From: Adiantum capillus-veneris
Taxonomy: Eukaryota > Streptophyta > Polypodiopsida > Polypodiales > Pteridaceae
Direction: 5' to 3'
Length of the DNA stretch: 64,000 nt
Assembly: GCA_014529385.2 (NCBI GenBank)
Contig: CM043944.1
Location: 92,663,476 to 92,727,475, forward strand
In this document: piece after piece, positions 10,870 to 22,143 of the stretch
How the letters are laid out: the number at the start of each line of letters is the position of its first letter
Numbering within the stretch: the first letter of the stretch is position 1
Notes under the pieces: generated by a model
What the model was told of the DNA's origin: nothing
Databases searched by the model: none
What the model saw: the letters and a program-made list of their open reading frames with translations, nothing else
Translations under genes and position numbers: made by a program

Positions 10870-12807
10870 TTTGCATCATCTCTCATGGTCAACATGATGG
10901 TGGAGATTGTGGTCAACATGAGAGAAGGTATGAAAGACCATAGGCCATGGCACATAGGATGAATATAGAAGAAATCATAGCTAGAGGGATGGTGATTGGA
11001 GGACTCATAGAGTGCATGCATATGACAATGATGAGTGCATAGATCGGAGAAGGAGGGATCAAGATGATAGAAACTCTAGCTCTTTGTGATTGAATATTGG
11101 GGCACTGCATGATTGACATGATGATGGAGATTGTGATTAGCACGAGAGAAGTTATGAAAGACAAAAAAACCATGATAGAGAGGATGAAGTACAAGCAAGA
11201 TTGTAGGCAGAGGATGTTGATCAAAGAACTCACAGAGAGCATGGTGATGACGATGAATGTCGCGATTGAAGCAGGAGGGATCAAGATGATAGAAACCCTA
11301 GCTCTTCAAACGGGAATCAACCACAAGAACTTGAGCTATTCAATGATTATGAATCATGCGTGCTTTGTGTAGCTTGTAGACTTTGTGATTGAGATCTAGG
11401 ACAATGTATGATCGACATGATGATCGCAATTGTGGTCGACATGAGAGAGTGTAAAAGACGAAGAGACCATGACACAGAGAATGAATATGGAGAAGATCAT
11501 AGCCAGAGAGATAATGATCAAAGGACTCCCAGAGAGCATGATGACAATGATGAGAAATGACAATGATGAATGAAAAGACCAGAGTAAGAGGTGTCATCTA
11601 TCAAGTCTAGAGAAGTTTAAGGTAATGGATTCTTTTCCATGTATTGTAAATACCAAAATAAAAATGTGACCCTCCACACTTGAGAAGAAGCATGTTATGA
11701 CCCTCCAACACTAGAGGAGATAACAAGTATACGGAGGAAGGGCACGTTCCCTACGGTTTATAAAAATTGGGTGTGGATGGTGCCACCTCCCTGCCATACG
11801 CATGTATGGTTTTTTACCGTTTTTTATGGACACATCATATCATCACGTAATTAATTGATCATATGTTGTGAAATCCGTGTGTGTAATTATTATTATTATT
11901 TTTGAAATATGATAACTCTCATTTTTCCTAATCTTGCGAGGTTTGGTATATTGAATAAACTATAACAAAATAATTGCGATAAACAAGAGCAAGAGTGGGT
12001 AGCCAAAGTGAATGTGACAATCAACAGGATGATAGAATTTATAGAAGATGATGATTGACACATGAGATTGCGACAAACACGATCAAAATGAGAGACGGTA
12101 TGAAAGATGAAGAGATCATGACAAAGAGAATGAATATACAAGGGATCATAGACATAGGGATGGTAATCAAAGGACTCACAGAGAGCATGGTGATCATAGG
12201 GATAGATACAATGGATATGTTGACAATAATTAACAAAAAAATTGCTATTGAAAATTAAGGTGTCACCTGTGCTTGTAGCATTTTATATGGTGAAAAGCAT
12301 GGAATTTGTTTAAAGACCTCAATTGGAGCGGTTTCATGTCTTGTAAAGTGGGCCTTTTTGCAATGTTAAGAGCCATTAAGGAGTGAGTCCTAACAAACCC
12401 GAGCATGATCATTGTTTATGAAGAAGCAAAAACCCCAAACCAAGAGCAAGATAATGATAGTTGAAGGGAACGCCACATTCACATGAAGACAAAATTTGTA
12501 GAAGAGATGATGATTTACAAGATTATATCATGATGATGATGATGATCTGCACGATGATAGAGATTGCAATAGACATGAAACTATGATGGAGATTGTCATA
12601 GACACGATCAACATGAGAGAGTATGATAGATCAAGAGACAATGACATGGAGGATGAATATAGAAGCGATCGTAACCACAGGGATGGTGATCAAAGGACTC
12701 ATAGAGAAGATGATGATCATAGTGATAGGTATGATGGATATGCTAGCAATGATGACAATGATGAACGCAAAGACCAGAGCAAGAGGGATCCAGATGATAA
12801 CTACTAA
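10870..12807 (+). repeat. five decayed copies of an Arg/Asp-rich (RD) coding segment
   Basis: Copies lie at about 10870-11075, 11100-11335, 11395-11610, 12046-12256 and 12520-12807. Each follows the same order: a GATTGtGrtCAaCAtGAGAGA block, a GACCATGACAnAGAGrATGAATAT block, an ATCATAGnCAnAGGGATGGTGATCAAAGGACTCACAGAGAGCATG-like block, then a GATGAT/GACAATGATGA tail. Only the last copy keeps a frame (12583-12807), rich in RD, RDR, HRD and DDD dipeptides, the composition of the N-terminal RS/RD region of splicing factors. Its position just before the helicase fragment suggests that the array arose from the N-terminal exon(s) of that gene. Confidence 0.7.
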
Positions 12808-13225
12808 AGAGAATGAGTTCGTAGCAAAGTTAACTACCTAATAGAGGCAAAGACTTTGGATGTGAGAGATTACCCTAGTTATGATGCTGATGGAGCTAGA
12901 CTCTTGTATCAAGACGAAGGTGTTGAAGAGGAGCTTGAAATTGAGCTGAATGAGGATGAACCAGCCTTCTTAAGAGGGCGACCAAGGTTCTCCATTGATG
13001 TGTTACCTATGAAAATCGTAAGAAATCGAAAGTGTCCCTTCAAAGAGTTGCAATGGCACAACCTTCTTTAGCCAAAGAGAGGAGAGAGTTGCAAGAGCAA
13101 TAGCAAAGAACCTTGCTTGAGAGTTGCATCTTGCTCAAAAACTTTGTAGTGTAGGACTCTTTGTGTCTAACATGTCAGTATGAAGAAGGATGCATTTGGT
13201 ACAGTACCCTTGTTTGGTTTGGAGC
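12583..13225 (+). pseudogene. Prp22/DHX8-type (DEAH5-like) splicing helicase fragment
   Basis: After an RD-rich segment (12583-12807), the frame at 12838-13030 reads LDVRDYPSYDADG, LLYQDEGVEEELEIELNEDE and PAFLRGRPRFSID, which matches the conserved linker before the helicase core of plant DEAH5 / human DHX8, the ATPase that releases spliced mRNA. The similarity continues in other frames: SLQRVAMAQ and LAKERRELQEQ (13035-13100, then TAG 13101-13103), HLAQKL (about 13124-13141) and MKKDAFGTVPLFG (13180-13218). The S1 domain and the whole helicase core are missing, and the segment before HLAQ is shortened. It is clearly non-functional. Recognition is from remembered family sequence, not a search. 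Confidence 0.85.
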
Positions 13226-15200
13226 ATGTTGATTACAAGATATGCCCAACATGGCTGTGAAAAGGAAGCTCTTGGTTGTTTTCACCAAATGGAATGGTGT
13301 TTAACTTCATGAATGTGAATTGAACTATTTCCTATGAAGTAACACACTAGTTTTCCTCATGAAATTATGTTTGTAGAAGTTCTTGTGCCTCTCACTCGCT
13401 CACACATGCACATTAAAGCCATTTTTTCCTTGGTTTAATTTGGAGGTTATATACCTGCACATTATAGGTCGATGGCGATGTTGAGAAAGTTTCATGCTAC
13501 CTTCTTGACAATAGATTTAGTTTTAATCAACCATTAGGAAGAGGATGGGGTCTAGGAGGGCCTCTTTATTTGCCATGAGCTTATGGAGGGGATTAACATT
13601 TTGACGAATAGGTGTATGCCATGTGTGCAAGAATGGTGGGTGTGTACGAGATGGTTAAGAGTGGTCAAAAGATTCACTTTTTCCCCCAAAAAGGAGGTGG
13701 ACAATTTTATGATTTTCGGCCTTTCATAACGTCCACATATGATCTCTTATTTGAGCGAAGATCAAGGATCCGCAATCTACACATTGAGCTCTTTCCATAG
13801 ATATGCTACATGATACGGTTTTACCCATTAGATTTTAAATTCCATTTTGGGGGAAAATTTGAATTCAAATAAGCCGTTTAGCATGTTTGAATTCAAAAGT
13901 TGTCATTTGATTACTTTCTTAATACTTAAGGTTTGACTTCCTTAAATTGTCAAATAAAGAGACCCTCTTAGACACCATTCTCTTCCTAATGATTTTTCAC
14001 ACTTGGGGAAAGTAAAATTTCAGGTGAAAGAGAGACAGAGAGATCACATGAGGACCATGGGAGAGAGAGTGAGACAAAGAAGGGCAAGGAAGATTCATTA
14101 ACAACCCTCTGTTTGTTATGATTTGTTGGCACTCAATTCTATGAATCACTTGGGAATTGAATTAGTCCTAAAATATCTCCACGCTCTCAAATTACTCAAC
14201 GATTACAACTCTGCATGGACTTTTACCCTATATTAGAATATCAAGAAATACATCAAATCCACTGATGTTTGTTGATTTCATATTCCAATTGTGGTATGTT
14301 TTTTTTCTTCTTTGTGTTGCAAATCTCTCAATAGTGAGAAAATAAACTAAAGAAAGTAGGAACTACAACATAACCATTCCAATTGTGGTATGCTTTAAAT
14401 ATTACACTTGCATATTTGATATAAATTGCTTTCAAAATCTTTGGCGTGTAACTAGATCATGCATCATGCATGAAAAACAGGAGAAAACAATCATTAACTA
14501 TAATTACAATGTTTGTCAAAGTCAAGGGTCGAGCGGCAATGATCTACACCCTCCAAGCCCCAAGGATTCCACAATATAATTGACAAATGAATTTGTTTTC
14601 ATGCACCATGTTGCAACAATGAGAGTGGTCCAACTCATCACCTAGAATCACTGCCACCTCCCGCCCCTCTTTTTTGACATGGATCACATTGTTGCATGCA
14701 ATAGTGACCCACCCTCCCGCCCCTCTTAATGTAGAGACTTTTCCCTATAATACAACACCCACCAAGGCTCCCAACTCTAGTTGGTCACCATGGGGTTACT
14801 GTATTTTAAGGAAAGATTCATTGGGGACCACTCCCTAATCCATCAAATTCTTGATCATGAAACCATAGAAAGAATGTGAGTGAAATATGAGTGGTCAATT
14901 GTACAATTAGAATTTTCAATTAGGAAAGGTGTGTTGCTATGGTTTTGATCCATGCCACCATGACCTTTTCATTTGAGACAGATAGGTTATGCTAAATTAT
15001 AGAGAATAAAGTACCTTCTTTTTATCATAAGATTTATCATATTCTTCCTTGCTCGTCTTGTCTTTGTTTCTTTAGTACAAAGATCTTTACTATATTCTTC
15101 ATGCTAGTCTTATCTTGCTTCCTTAGTACAAAAAATCGTCGCAAAACTTTATCTTGCCTGAAAGAAAATTAATAAATCTTTAAACTTTACTTTATTCCCG
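13226..15200. other. no gene; minor tandem duplications
   Basis: I found no protein motif. There is a diverged tandem duplication at 15039-15086/15090-15136 (ATTCTTCntGCTnGTCTT ... CTTAGTACAAA), and a repeated phrase CCAATTGTGGTATG at 14284 and 14380. Confidence 0.5.
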
Positions 15201-15369
15201 TGTAAATGCTTTTTAATACTTCAAAGTTGTCCTCAAAGCATTGCCTTCAAAACCATTTTGTAAGTAAGTTTCCTCCTTTAGAAGTCCTGTGCTTCAATCC
15301 TATGCATGCCACCGGGTGGAAAGCTTGGCATTGGCCTAAAGACAGAGTGCTTGCACTCCATAAAACTTT

Positions 15370-15520
15370 ATATACATTAGTACAGCCGGCCGCCCTCTCT
15401 CCCCCCCCCTCTCTCCCTCTTTATAGCGTGCAAAGGGGCTTTTTTTCGTTTTGGACTTTAGCTTTCAGATCGCAGATTGCAACACGTGTAAAGGGCTCCC
15501 CTTCCACCATATTATTTATC
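15370..15520 (+). repeat. dispersed repeat, copy 1
   Basis: This shares order and sequence with 17035-17190: a GGCCGnCC core, a CT-rich stretch, CTCTTTATnGCGTG, a TTTTCG/TTTTGG-GA-TTTA block, CAGATCGCAnaTTGCAaCACGTGnAAAGG, and a CACCATATTA block. No coding frame is shared. Confidence 0.7.
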
Positions 15521-16257
15521 AACATGTGGGAGACAAAATGGCCAAGCTTCATGAAGTTTTTTAATTGGAAGGTGCTATGGGAAGCTACCCCAACTTGGAA
15601 TGAAATTTGTGCTAAAGGCCAGCTTGGCACAGACACTTGCTCTATAGAAGACTTGGCAGATTTAGAAATGACCTAAGAGAAAGAGAAAATCTCAAAACCA
15701 AACTATTTTGATTTGCATGCAAATTACCAAATATTGCTATCTGAAACAAACATGGAAAACCCGGAAACCTTTGGGTGTTCGAAGGAAAATTGTGCTATGG
15801 CACAATGATATTGTTAGTGAGAGCACTGAGCTCAAGTATGTATTAGGGTGAAGGGTAGGGTCAACTACACAAGCCAATTGATGAAAGCACGCACTGCATT
15901 GCATCAGATGATCGATTGGTGCCATTTAGCTCAAAGGAGTCTACTCATTCCTTTAGGTGGAATCTCATGAGATTCCATCCCCCATGAGATTTTAGCTAGA
16001 AGCCAAAGTTCACTGATTTGGAGCTCACGATCTCTAGGTTGCAAACGAGTCATCACATCTAAGCTAGTATGTTGCAATAGTGTCACAGTCTCCTATACAA
16101 GCCATAAACCATAAAAAAATGAATTTGTTGTGCCGTGTTTCGTTGCACGCCACGGGTCTCCTCCAAAAAGCTCAGTCCTTGCATGCACTAGCCTCCGCCA
16201 TATGTATGTTGGCCCTTCCCTCACCTCCGTGGGTCGGCCTTATCCAATCCCCTCCCC

Positions 16258-16258
<1 letters not shown>
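15521..16258. other. no recognisable feature
   Basis: Low-complexity to ordinary AT-rich sequence with no supported gene. The open frame across 15206-15676 shows no family motif. Confidence 0.45.

Positions 16259-16292
<34 letters not shown>
16259..16292. repeat. poly-C tract (34 C)
   Basis: A homopolymer of C, flanked by C-rich sequence. Frames through it encode only poly-Pro and are not genes. Its length may be affected by sequencing error. Confidence 0.95.
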
Positions 16293-16294
<2 letters not shown>

Positions 16295-17034
16295 CACCCA
16301 CAAAAGAAAAAAAAACACACTCACACAACTCGCCTTCATTTGCTTTATCTTTTCATTTGTCTTACCCTTTACTTTCCCCTTAAGCATCTTCCTGGATTCT
16401 CATCAAAAGAAACCAATCCAGAATCGTGCCAACCTAAATTAGAGGGGTGTTTTGGTAATTTGTTTTTAGTGTAAAGGCTTCGGCATGCAAACCCATATGG
16501 TCAAGTTGCTTCCAAGTATCTATCCCTAAAACTCAATTTTGTCAAAAGAGCCAAATCTTTAGAAAAATTATTGTTCAAGGGTGAAGAATGCACAATGCAA
16601 CTCCATTAAAGGCTTCCACAATCATCTAGTGCCGTCGCATTCTTGCAAGGCGATTGGACAAGTTATAGCTCTGCTCAGTGCTAAGTGTGTATATGTGCGA
16701 GTGTAGTAGATGGGTGGGTGCAAGCGGGAGGTGGAGGAGCACCGGGCGTTGGGATGTGAGACCCATAGGTGCAGTGGCATGCAAAAAGAAACTTTTTTGT
16801 ATAAAAAATATGGCGATCCTGTGTCTCAATGACTACTTTGAAGTTTCTAGAACTATTAGTGTGTTGTGAGTCACTTCTTGCTAGGATCTCATAAACTCAC
16901 CAAAAAGGACTTAGTTCAGAAGGAGAACCAAAAGCATCCAAAAAGTAAATAAAAGTAAACAAGGCCTACAGCTCACACTTCACACAACGTTATAGACATT
17001 TTGTTCTTTGTTTTTTTGTCATGCTTGCAATTTA
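16293..17034. other. no recognisable feature
   Basis: No domain, RNA or repeat could be supported in this stretch. Confidence 0.45.
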
Positions 17035-17190
17035 TAAGAGTACTAGTGCGGCCGACCGCTTTCGGCGGCCTCTCTCTCTTTTGCTCTCCCTCTTTATCGC
17101 GTGTCCATGAGCTACTCTTATTTTTGGGATTTAACCTTCATCTCGCAACTTGCACCACGTGCAAAGGACACTCTCTTCCGTCATATTATG
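17035..17190 (+). repeat. dispersed repeat, copy 2
   Basis: This is the second member of the repeat at 15370-15520, about 1.66 kb downstream in the same orientation. The GC-rich GGCCGACCGC core is followed by CTCTTTATCGCGTG and the CACGTGCAAAGG block. Confidence 0.7.
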
Positions 17191-17444
17191 TTAGTTTAGA
17201 TAGATAAGCTCCACGGTTTTATGCACAATATCCTTGAATTGGACTACTACAAAGTTCGTCTCAAAGATCCGAGTGTTCCTTGCTTTGTGTATTTGCTTTA
17301 AGAGCAATATGTGGTAATTTGTGTGTATTTGAAACCTTCCCGCCCTCAAGATCAAGTCATTTATAAAGAAGAGCACCTTCCAAGTCCTCTGCAACCATTT
17401 GCAAATTTTTACGGCAAGACAAAGGAAGTGCAATCTTTAAACAA

Positions 17445-17452
17445 GGTAGTAG
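17445..17452. repeat. target site duplication, left
   Basis: GGTAGTAG; an identical copy lies at 18110-18117, bracketing the inverted-repeat element. Confidence 0.75.
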
Positions 17453-18109
17453 TCCTCGTCACTATATGGCACGGGCTCTGGGTCAGAGGGGATCTAGGGC
17501 CCAAATTTGGGGGCGCCTTCGCCGTCGGATCACGCAGTGAACTAGGGGTGGGTGAACTAAGGGTGAACTAAGGGCGGGTAAGCTTGAGGTGGGTGAACTA
17601 AGGGTGAATTAGGGGCGCCTAAACTAGAGTATGATCATGTGCCATGACAACATGGACATGATGCGCGTTAGCATGGTGGTAGGACATTCGTGTGGCAATC
17701 GAGACGTCCCACATTCGATCCACACCTCGCGAGGCGGGTGAACTAGGAGTGAATTCGGGACGCCATTTTTGCCCCGAATTTACCCCTAGTTCACCCCGAG
17801 CTCATTGGGTGATCCGACGGCCGAGATCAAAGCCGCTTCGCGCCCCCAAATTTGAGCCCTGGATCCCCCCTGGCCAGAGCCGTGCCATATAGTGACGAGA
17901 CGAGACGTCCCAGGTCCGACCCACACCTCGCGAGGTGGGTGAACTAGGGGTGAACTAGGAATGAACTCGGGTGCCATTTTTGCCCCGAGTTCACCCCTAG
18001 TTCACCCCGAGTTCACTGGGTGATCCGACGGTCGAGATCAAAGCCGCCTCGCACCCCCAAATTTGGGCCCTAGATCCCCCTGACCAGAGCCGTGACATAT
18101 AGTGACGAG
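17453..18109. mobile_element. non-autonomous DNA transposon with terminal inverted repeats (MITE/foldback type)
   Basis: The left end (CTCGTCACTATATGGCACGG, from 17455) and the reverse complement of the right end (CTCGTCACTATATGTCACGG, to 18109) match, and the match continues inward through AGGGGGATCTAGGGC and CCAAATTTGGGGGCG. The flanks carry an 8-bp direct repeat GGTAGTAG (17445-17452 and 18110-18117), a target duplication of hAT-like size. The right half is a tandem pair (17701-17900 and 17902-18109). The interior is rich in GTGAACTA phrases and local hairpins. There is no transposase frame, so mobilisation would need an enzyme supplied in trans. Confidence 0.82.
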
Positions 18110-18117
18110 GGTAGTAG
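18110..18117. repeat. target site duplication, right
   Basis: GGTAGTAG, identical to 17445-17452. Confidence 0.75.
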
Positions 18118-18620
18118 GAGCTTCTTGAACAAGTGAATGAAAACCTTAACAAAAAGTTTGACAACACAAAAGCAACACTATCCTAGCGTCTACTTTTTGC
18201 CTCCCAAAGGCCTTAACGTCAAGTCACCCTATTATGACATTATTTTTGTGATGCTATGGGCCTCCTAAGATCTGAGGAAACTCTGGGAGAAATTGCGGAC
18301 CAGTGGATGAGTAATTCTGGAACCATCGATTGAGCTTGTCGAACAGTGTCACATCTTAAAGTCACTTTTAATTTTGATGTGTGGTGCAGTGGTTTAAGAG
18401 AGTTGGCTTAGTGATATAGTGATAGTGAGGAGCTTTAAGCATGTCCACTATGGTTCAACCCTTGTGACATGTGGGTGTGGGTGTGTGCATGCAATTTTGT
18501 AAAATTAACTGATGATGGTTCTTAGCTGATGTCATGCTTGCATCAGATTGCAAAAAAAGAGGGTTTAATTATCTAAGGGAGGCCATACACATTCTCTTAT
18601 TATTTTTTAAATGTCCGAGG
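18118..18620. other. no recognisable feature
   Basis: No coding frame or repeat could be supported. Confidence 0.4.
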
Positions 18621-18707
18621 GGGACTCCCCCATAGGCCCTTTAAAGGTGATAATAGGGGGGCCTCTAAAAGAAATAGGGCTTTTTAGAGGGCCTATGGGG
18701 GAGCCCT
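18621..18707. repeat. inverted repeat with two competing hairpins
   Basis: The outer arms are 18621-18645 and 18683-18707 (GGGACTCCCCCATAGGCCCT against its near-complement). An inner arm at about 18657-18670 (GGCCTCTAAAAG) is also complementary to the same right arm (18680-18692). No transposon ends are visible. Confidence 0.75.
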
Positions 18708-18723
18708 CTAAGAGGAGGCTTTT

Positions 18724-18829
18724 CATCTTATGTAGGCTAGGCCACTGTAATTATTCACATCTTGTGTAGGCTACACCACTGTGTTTATCTTCATTCCATC
18801 TCATGTAGGCTCGGTCACTGTGTCATCTT
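18724..18829 (+). repeat. three imperfect tandem units of about 35-40 bp
   Basis: Each unit contains CATCTyrTGTAGGCTnnnnCACTGT. Confidence 0.75.
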
Positions 18830-19150
18830 CTGCAATTGAATACTCTTTTGACTCGTCTTTTATAAAATTCCTCGTACAAAACACACTATTGTGAGCTTTC
18901 GCCATGCTGAATAGTTACATGTAACTCGACTGATGCTTGACGTCTGTATACAAAGCTAAAATTGTTAACTCTAAACCTCTTGTATCTTTAGACAACATGG
19001 TTTTGACTTTCAAATTTCTACTGCAGTGTTTTTGCTTCCTCCATACTCACCCACATAGCTCAATACACAGGAACAAGATGACAAGGACAAGATGATCTTG
19101 AACTACATAACAATGGCTTAGGATCTCTTTACCGACATATCCGCCGCTCC

Positions 19151-19288
19151 CTTTTACTTTGTGTGAAGATTGATTCTATACATAAACTAGCTCTTAAAAG
19201 AAAAGCAACACAGTTGCTTTTCTTTTACTTTGTGTGAAGATTGATTCTATACATAAACTAGCTCTTAAAAGAAAAGCAACACAGTTGC
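19151..19288 (+). repeat. 71-bp tandem duplication
   Basis: 19151-19217 and 19222-19288 are practically identical (CTTTTACTTTGTGTGAAGAT ... GCAACACAGTTGC), which implies a recent duplication. Confidence 0.92.
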
Positions 19289-20040
19289 ATCAGGCACACG
19301 AATTCCTACTTTATCAACAAGTGCATCTATAGAATGCATACAGGTTGCACATATCACTTCATTGAGAATTGTTTTTCCTAGCCTTAGTGCCTATATATAT
19401 GTGTGTGTGTGTGTGTATTAGTGAGATTGGCAAAGCCTAGCGATTGTAAATGACTCAAAAATTAGAAGTCCACATCTACTATATGTCGAGTAGGGTTGAA
19501 CAAAAGGGGCTTTTAACCCCATTTGAATTGTTTTGTGCCTTTCAATGCATTGGTACTACTGGGTCTATGATCGTTTCATTAATTAATTTCCCTAGCGGAT
19601 TCCCTTGGAGTTTAAGTGTTAAATCCAATATCTGCGTTGCACCCGGTGCACGTGCCAGGTCACCTGCAAGCAGCTCTTGCGATAGCCCCTGTGACCCCTG
19701 CTCCTTGCGCCTCTTCCTCATGTTGTCGCCCCTATGTCCTCGAATAACGTGGTATCGCCTGCATCTCTCTCTCCCTCGACTGCCCTGCGGTGCATGTAGG
19801 TGCATTCCAACAAACTACAGCTAGCCGCAGCACACACACACACACACACTATGCCCGTACCGCCAGAAGAGAGCACGACACTTCCCTCTCTGTCTCACCT
19901 GACATGCTCCTACGTTTCCTCATGCTGGCACCTTGATGCCCGACCTGCCTAGCTCCCTGTGCCTTGACAGCGAGACATGCCGCTGCAAAAGGTCCTTGCC
20001 TTGGTCAATCCCCTTCCACAATACCTCTGCGTTGCAGGTT

Positions 20041-20043
<3 letters not shown>
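19289..20043. other. no recognisable gene
   Basis: Short (TG)n at about 19398-19416 and (CA)n at about 19832-19849. The open frame at 19450-19824 has no recognisable motif. Confidence 0.4.

Positions 20044-20103
<60 letters not shown>
20044..20103. repeat. (GA)n microsatellite
   Basis: About 30 dinucleotide units; frames through it encode only Glu-Arg or Leu-Ser repeats. Confidence 0.97.
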
Positions 20104-20106
<3 letters not shown>

Positions 20107-21422
20107 AGGTTGCGCAAGACACCTCCGCCCTAGCTCGACACATAGCAATCCTCGCAGCACAACTCCGCAGGCCTGCTCGTGCTCGACTGGCGCATCCCTC
20201 TGTCGCCCCAGTGCATGAAATCCAAGAATTTGAGCGCGCATGTACTTGGAAAAAAAATCAAGACCTTCAAGCACGTGCTATCAGGTGGCTCTCTTCCCAC
20301 CCCTCTTTGTCACGGGCATTTCCGTTTTCCCTTACTTTTTGGCCTGTATCTAATGAGATACCCTCTAACTTGACGTGCTTGCAAAATCGTAGCAACATAT
20401 TGGGAATCGCAAAAAAGTAAAGCTATTCTTGTTTAGGTTGTGTCTAAGTGTGTATGTTAAAATTTCTATTCTTGTTTGTGTGTTGTCTTTGTATATGTTA
20501 AAAATTCAACTCTTGTTTGCCTTGTTGCTATATGTGTATGCTAGAGAGAAACAAACACTACATTCAAGAAGTTGGTGGAGCTAATCGAATTTTTGTATCA
20601 TGACATGATGCGGCCGTTTGCCCAAGTGACAGAATTAGGTGCTATTTGAACTATGTAAGATGGTCGCCCATCACACGGATCACCAACTTAGGATTACGGT
20701 TAGTAAAGGGATAACTTTTGTGTACCGAGGCAGGGAGATCTCACTTACCTGTGTCTCATTCAAGGGTACAATGTCGCGGAAACACTCAAGTGTATGGCAT
20801 CTACTGAGCCGACTTAGGCCCTTTTCCTTAAGAGAGCGGAAAGCACAGCTAGAAATGGAAAGTTTAGCTATCCAAAGTAAGCTAACACAAAGCGAATCCG
20901 AGCCAATCAAGAGGTCATTCAAGGAGACAAACACATCATCCATTAGCATATGGACATAGCCAAAGATGACAGCACCAAAGAAGAATCTACCGTGGAGAGT
21001 GGAGTGTTTTGTCTATGAAAATTCACAAAGCTTATGGACTTTTTGAGTGCTCTAATGGCTTGATACTTAAAAACACAGCTTATGCATTCAAATGATGGAT
21101 AGTCTAAGATTTCTTTCAAATATGGCGGTTGTTTCAATATATATTAACTCTCTCAATTAGACAAGAAACTTCTCCTATTGTGCACAAAAACAATTTGGTA
21201 TATTGATTTAATATTTGTGCAGTTTTATGAAATATATTGTGTTTTGTTATTTTTGGTTAAGAAGTTTGGTTTATTAATAGATATATATTAATATATGTCT
21301 TTTAACTGAATGTAATGTTTATTTTCTATATACGTGATTGTATCTAGTTTTAAGCAAAGGATTTGATTCATTATAGAGAATAAAAATTCATTTAGATTCA
21401 CAAAAGTAGTGACATTATTATC
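20104..21422. other. no recognisable gene
   Basis: AT-rich sequence; the open frames are short and low-information. I cannot assign anything. Confidence 0.4.
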
Positions 21423-21439
21423 AAGTCTCCTTGACCCAT

Positions 21440-21583
21440 TCTCCAAAGGAGCTAGCTTGGTTGGTTGAGCAACTCATCCTCAGTGACTTGGGTCGTGGGT
21501 TCGAGTGCAGCCAGGCGACCTTGATAGCGCTCACAAATGCTTATTGTATGATGCAAGCCGGAATGCTCGTGCTGCTACAAAAA
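21440..21583 (+). mobile_element. tRNA-derived SINE, 144 bp
   Basis: The 5' half looks like a tRNA: an A-box-like TAGCTTGGTTGG, and 40-50 bases on a B-box-like GGTTCGAGTGC, the internal RNA polymerase III promoter. A short unrelated 3' part ends in an A-run. The element is bracketed by a 17-bp target duplication with one mismatch (21423-21439 and 21584-21600, AAGTCTCCTyGACCCAT), the mark of LINE-assisted insertion. It is not a functional tRNA gene: there is no proper acceptor stem and the boxes are diverged. Confidence 0.82.
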
Positions 21584-21600
21584 AAGTCTCCTCGACCCAT

Positions 21601-22143
21601 GAAGTCTACATTTTTTGATAATTGATCGTAATCTAGTACAATACATGATTGACATTTATTGTTGTGAGTTATTTTTGTGGATGTTTCCGTTGTTTTCAGT
21701 ATATATTATTCCATATGTGATAAACAAGCAAGATGTGTAATATAAAATGAAGAAGTCTAGCATCATAAAGTGATCATCATTCTAAAGCATATAAAAATTA
21801 TTAACTCCGTATGTTTGGTAGAGAGAACTAGAAAACTGTAAAGCTATATGGTCAATTTTTATAAGGCATTAAAAAATATGCTAATTATGGACATTTTTTG
21901 TAAGTCATATAAAATTATGTAAATTATGTTTTTTTTTAAATTGAAAGCTTTTGAAACTACAAGAAATAGAGAAGTGAGCTCATTATGGGGGCTTTTTACG
22001 TAGATTTATGTGTTTTATGTAGGATTGATTTGTTTAATAAGCTAAAATTCAAGATGCATGTTAGAGATTTTGGTTTTCATGGAGAAGTTCGTTATGAATA
22101 TACAATCATTGATAGAAAATTTTGTTTGATATTTCTCATAGTA
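21601..22143. other. no recognisable feature
   Basis: AT-rich sequence in which I support no gene or repeat. Confidence 0.4.

Noticed and set aside
16080-16474. Pro-rich protein across the poly-C tract
   Set aside because: Poly-Pro comes solely from the homopolymer; there is no conserved domain.
19450-19824. Possible host protein-coding exon
   Set aside because: The composition and residues show no known motif, and the frame overlaps an equally long minus-strand frame.
20005-20274. Open frames made of Leu-Ser, Glu-Arg, Thr-His, Cys-Val or Ile-Tyr dipeptides across microsatellites (also at 22486, 23133, 25963, 26061, 31474, 55829, 60872, 61518, 61950)
   Set aside because: They are translations of (GA)n, (CA)n or (TA)n in frames that never meet a stop, and no independent coding signal exists.
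21440-21520. A functional tRNA gene
   Set aside because: The A and B boxes are present, but the acceptor stem and anticodon arm are not convincing and the unit sits in a SINE with target duplications.
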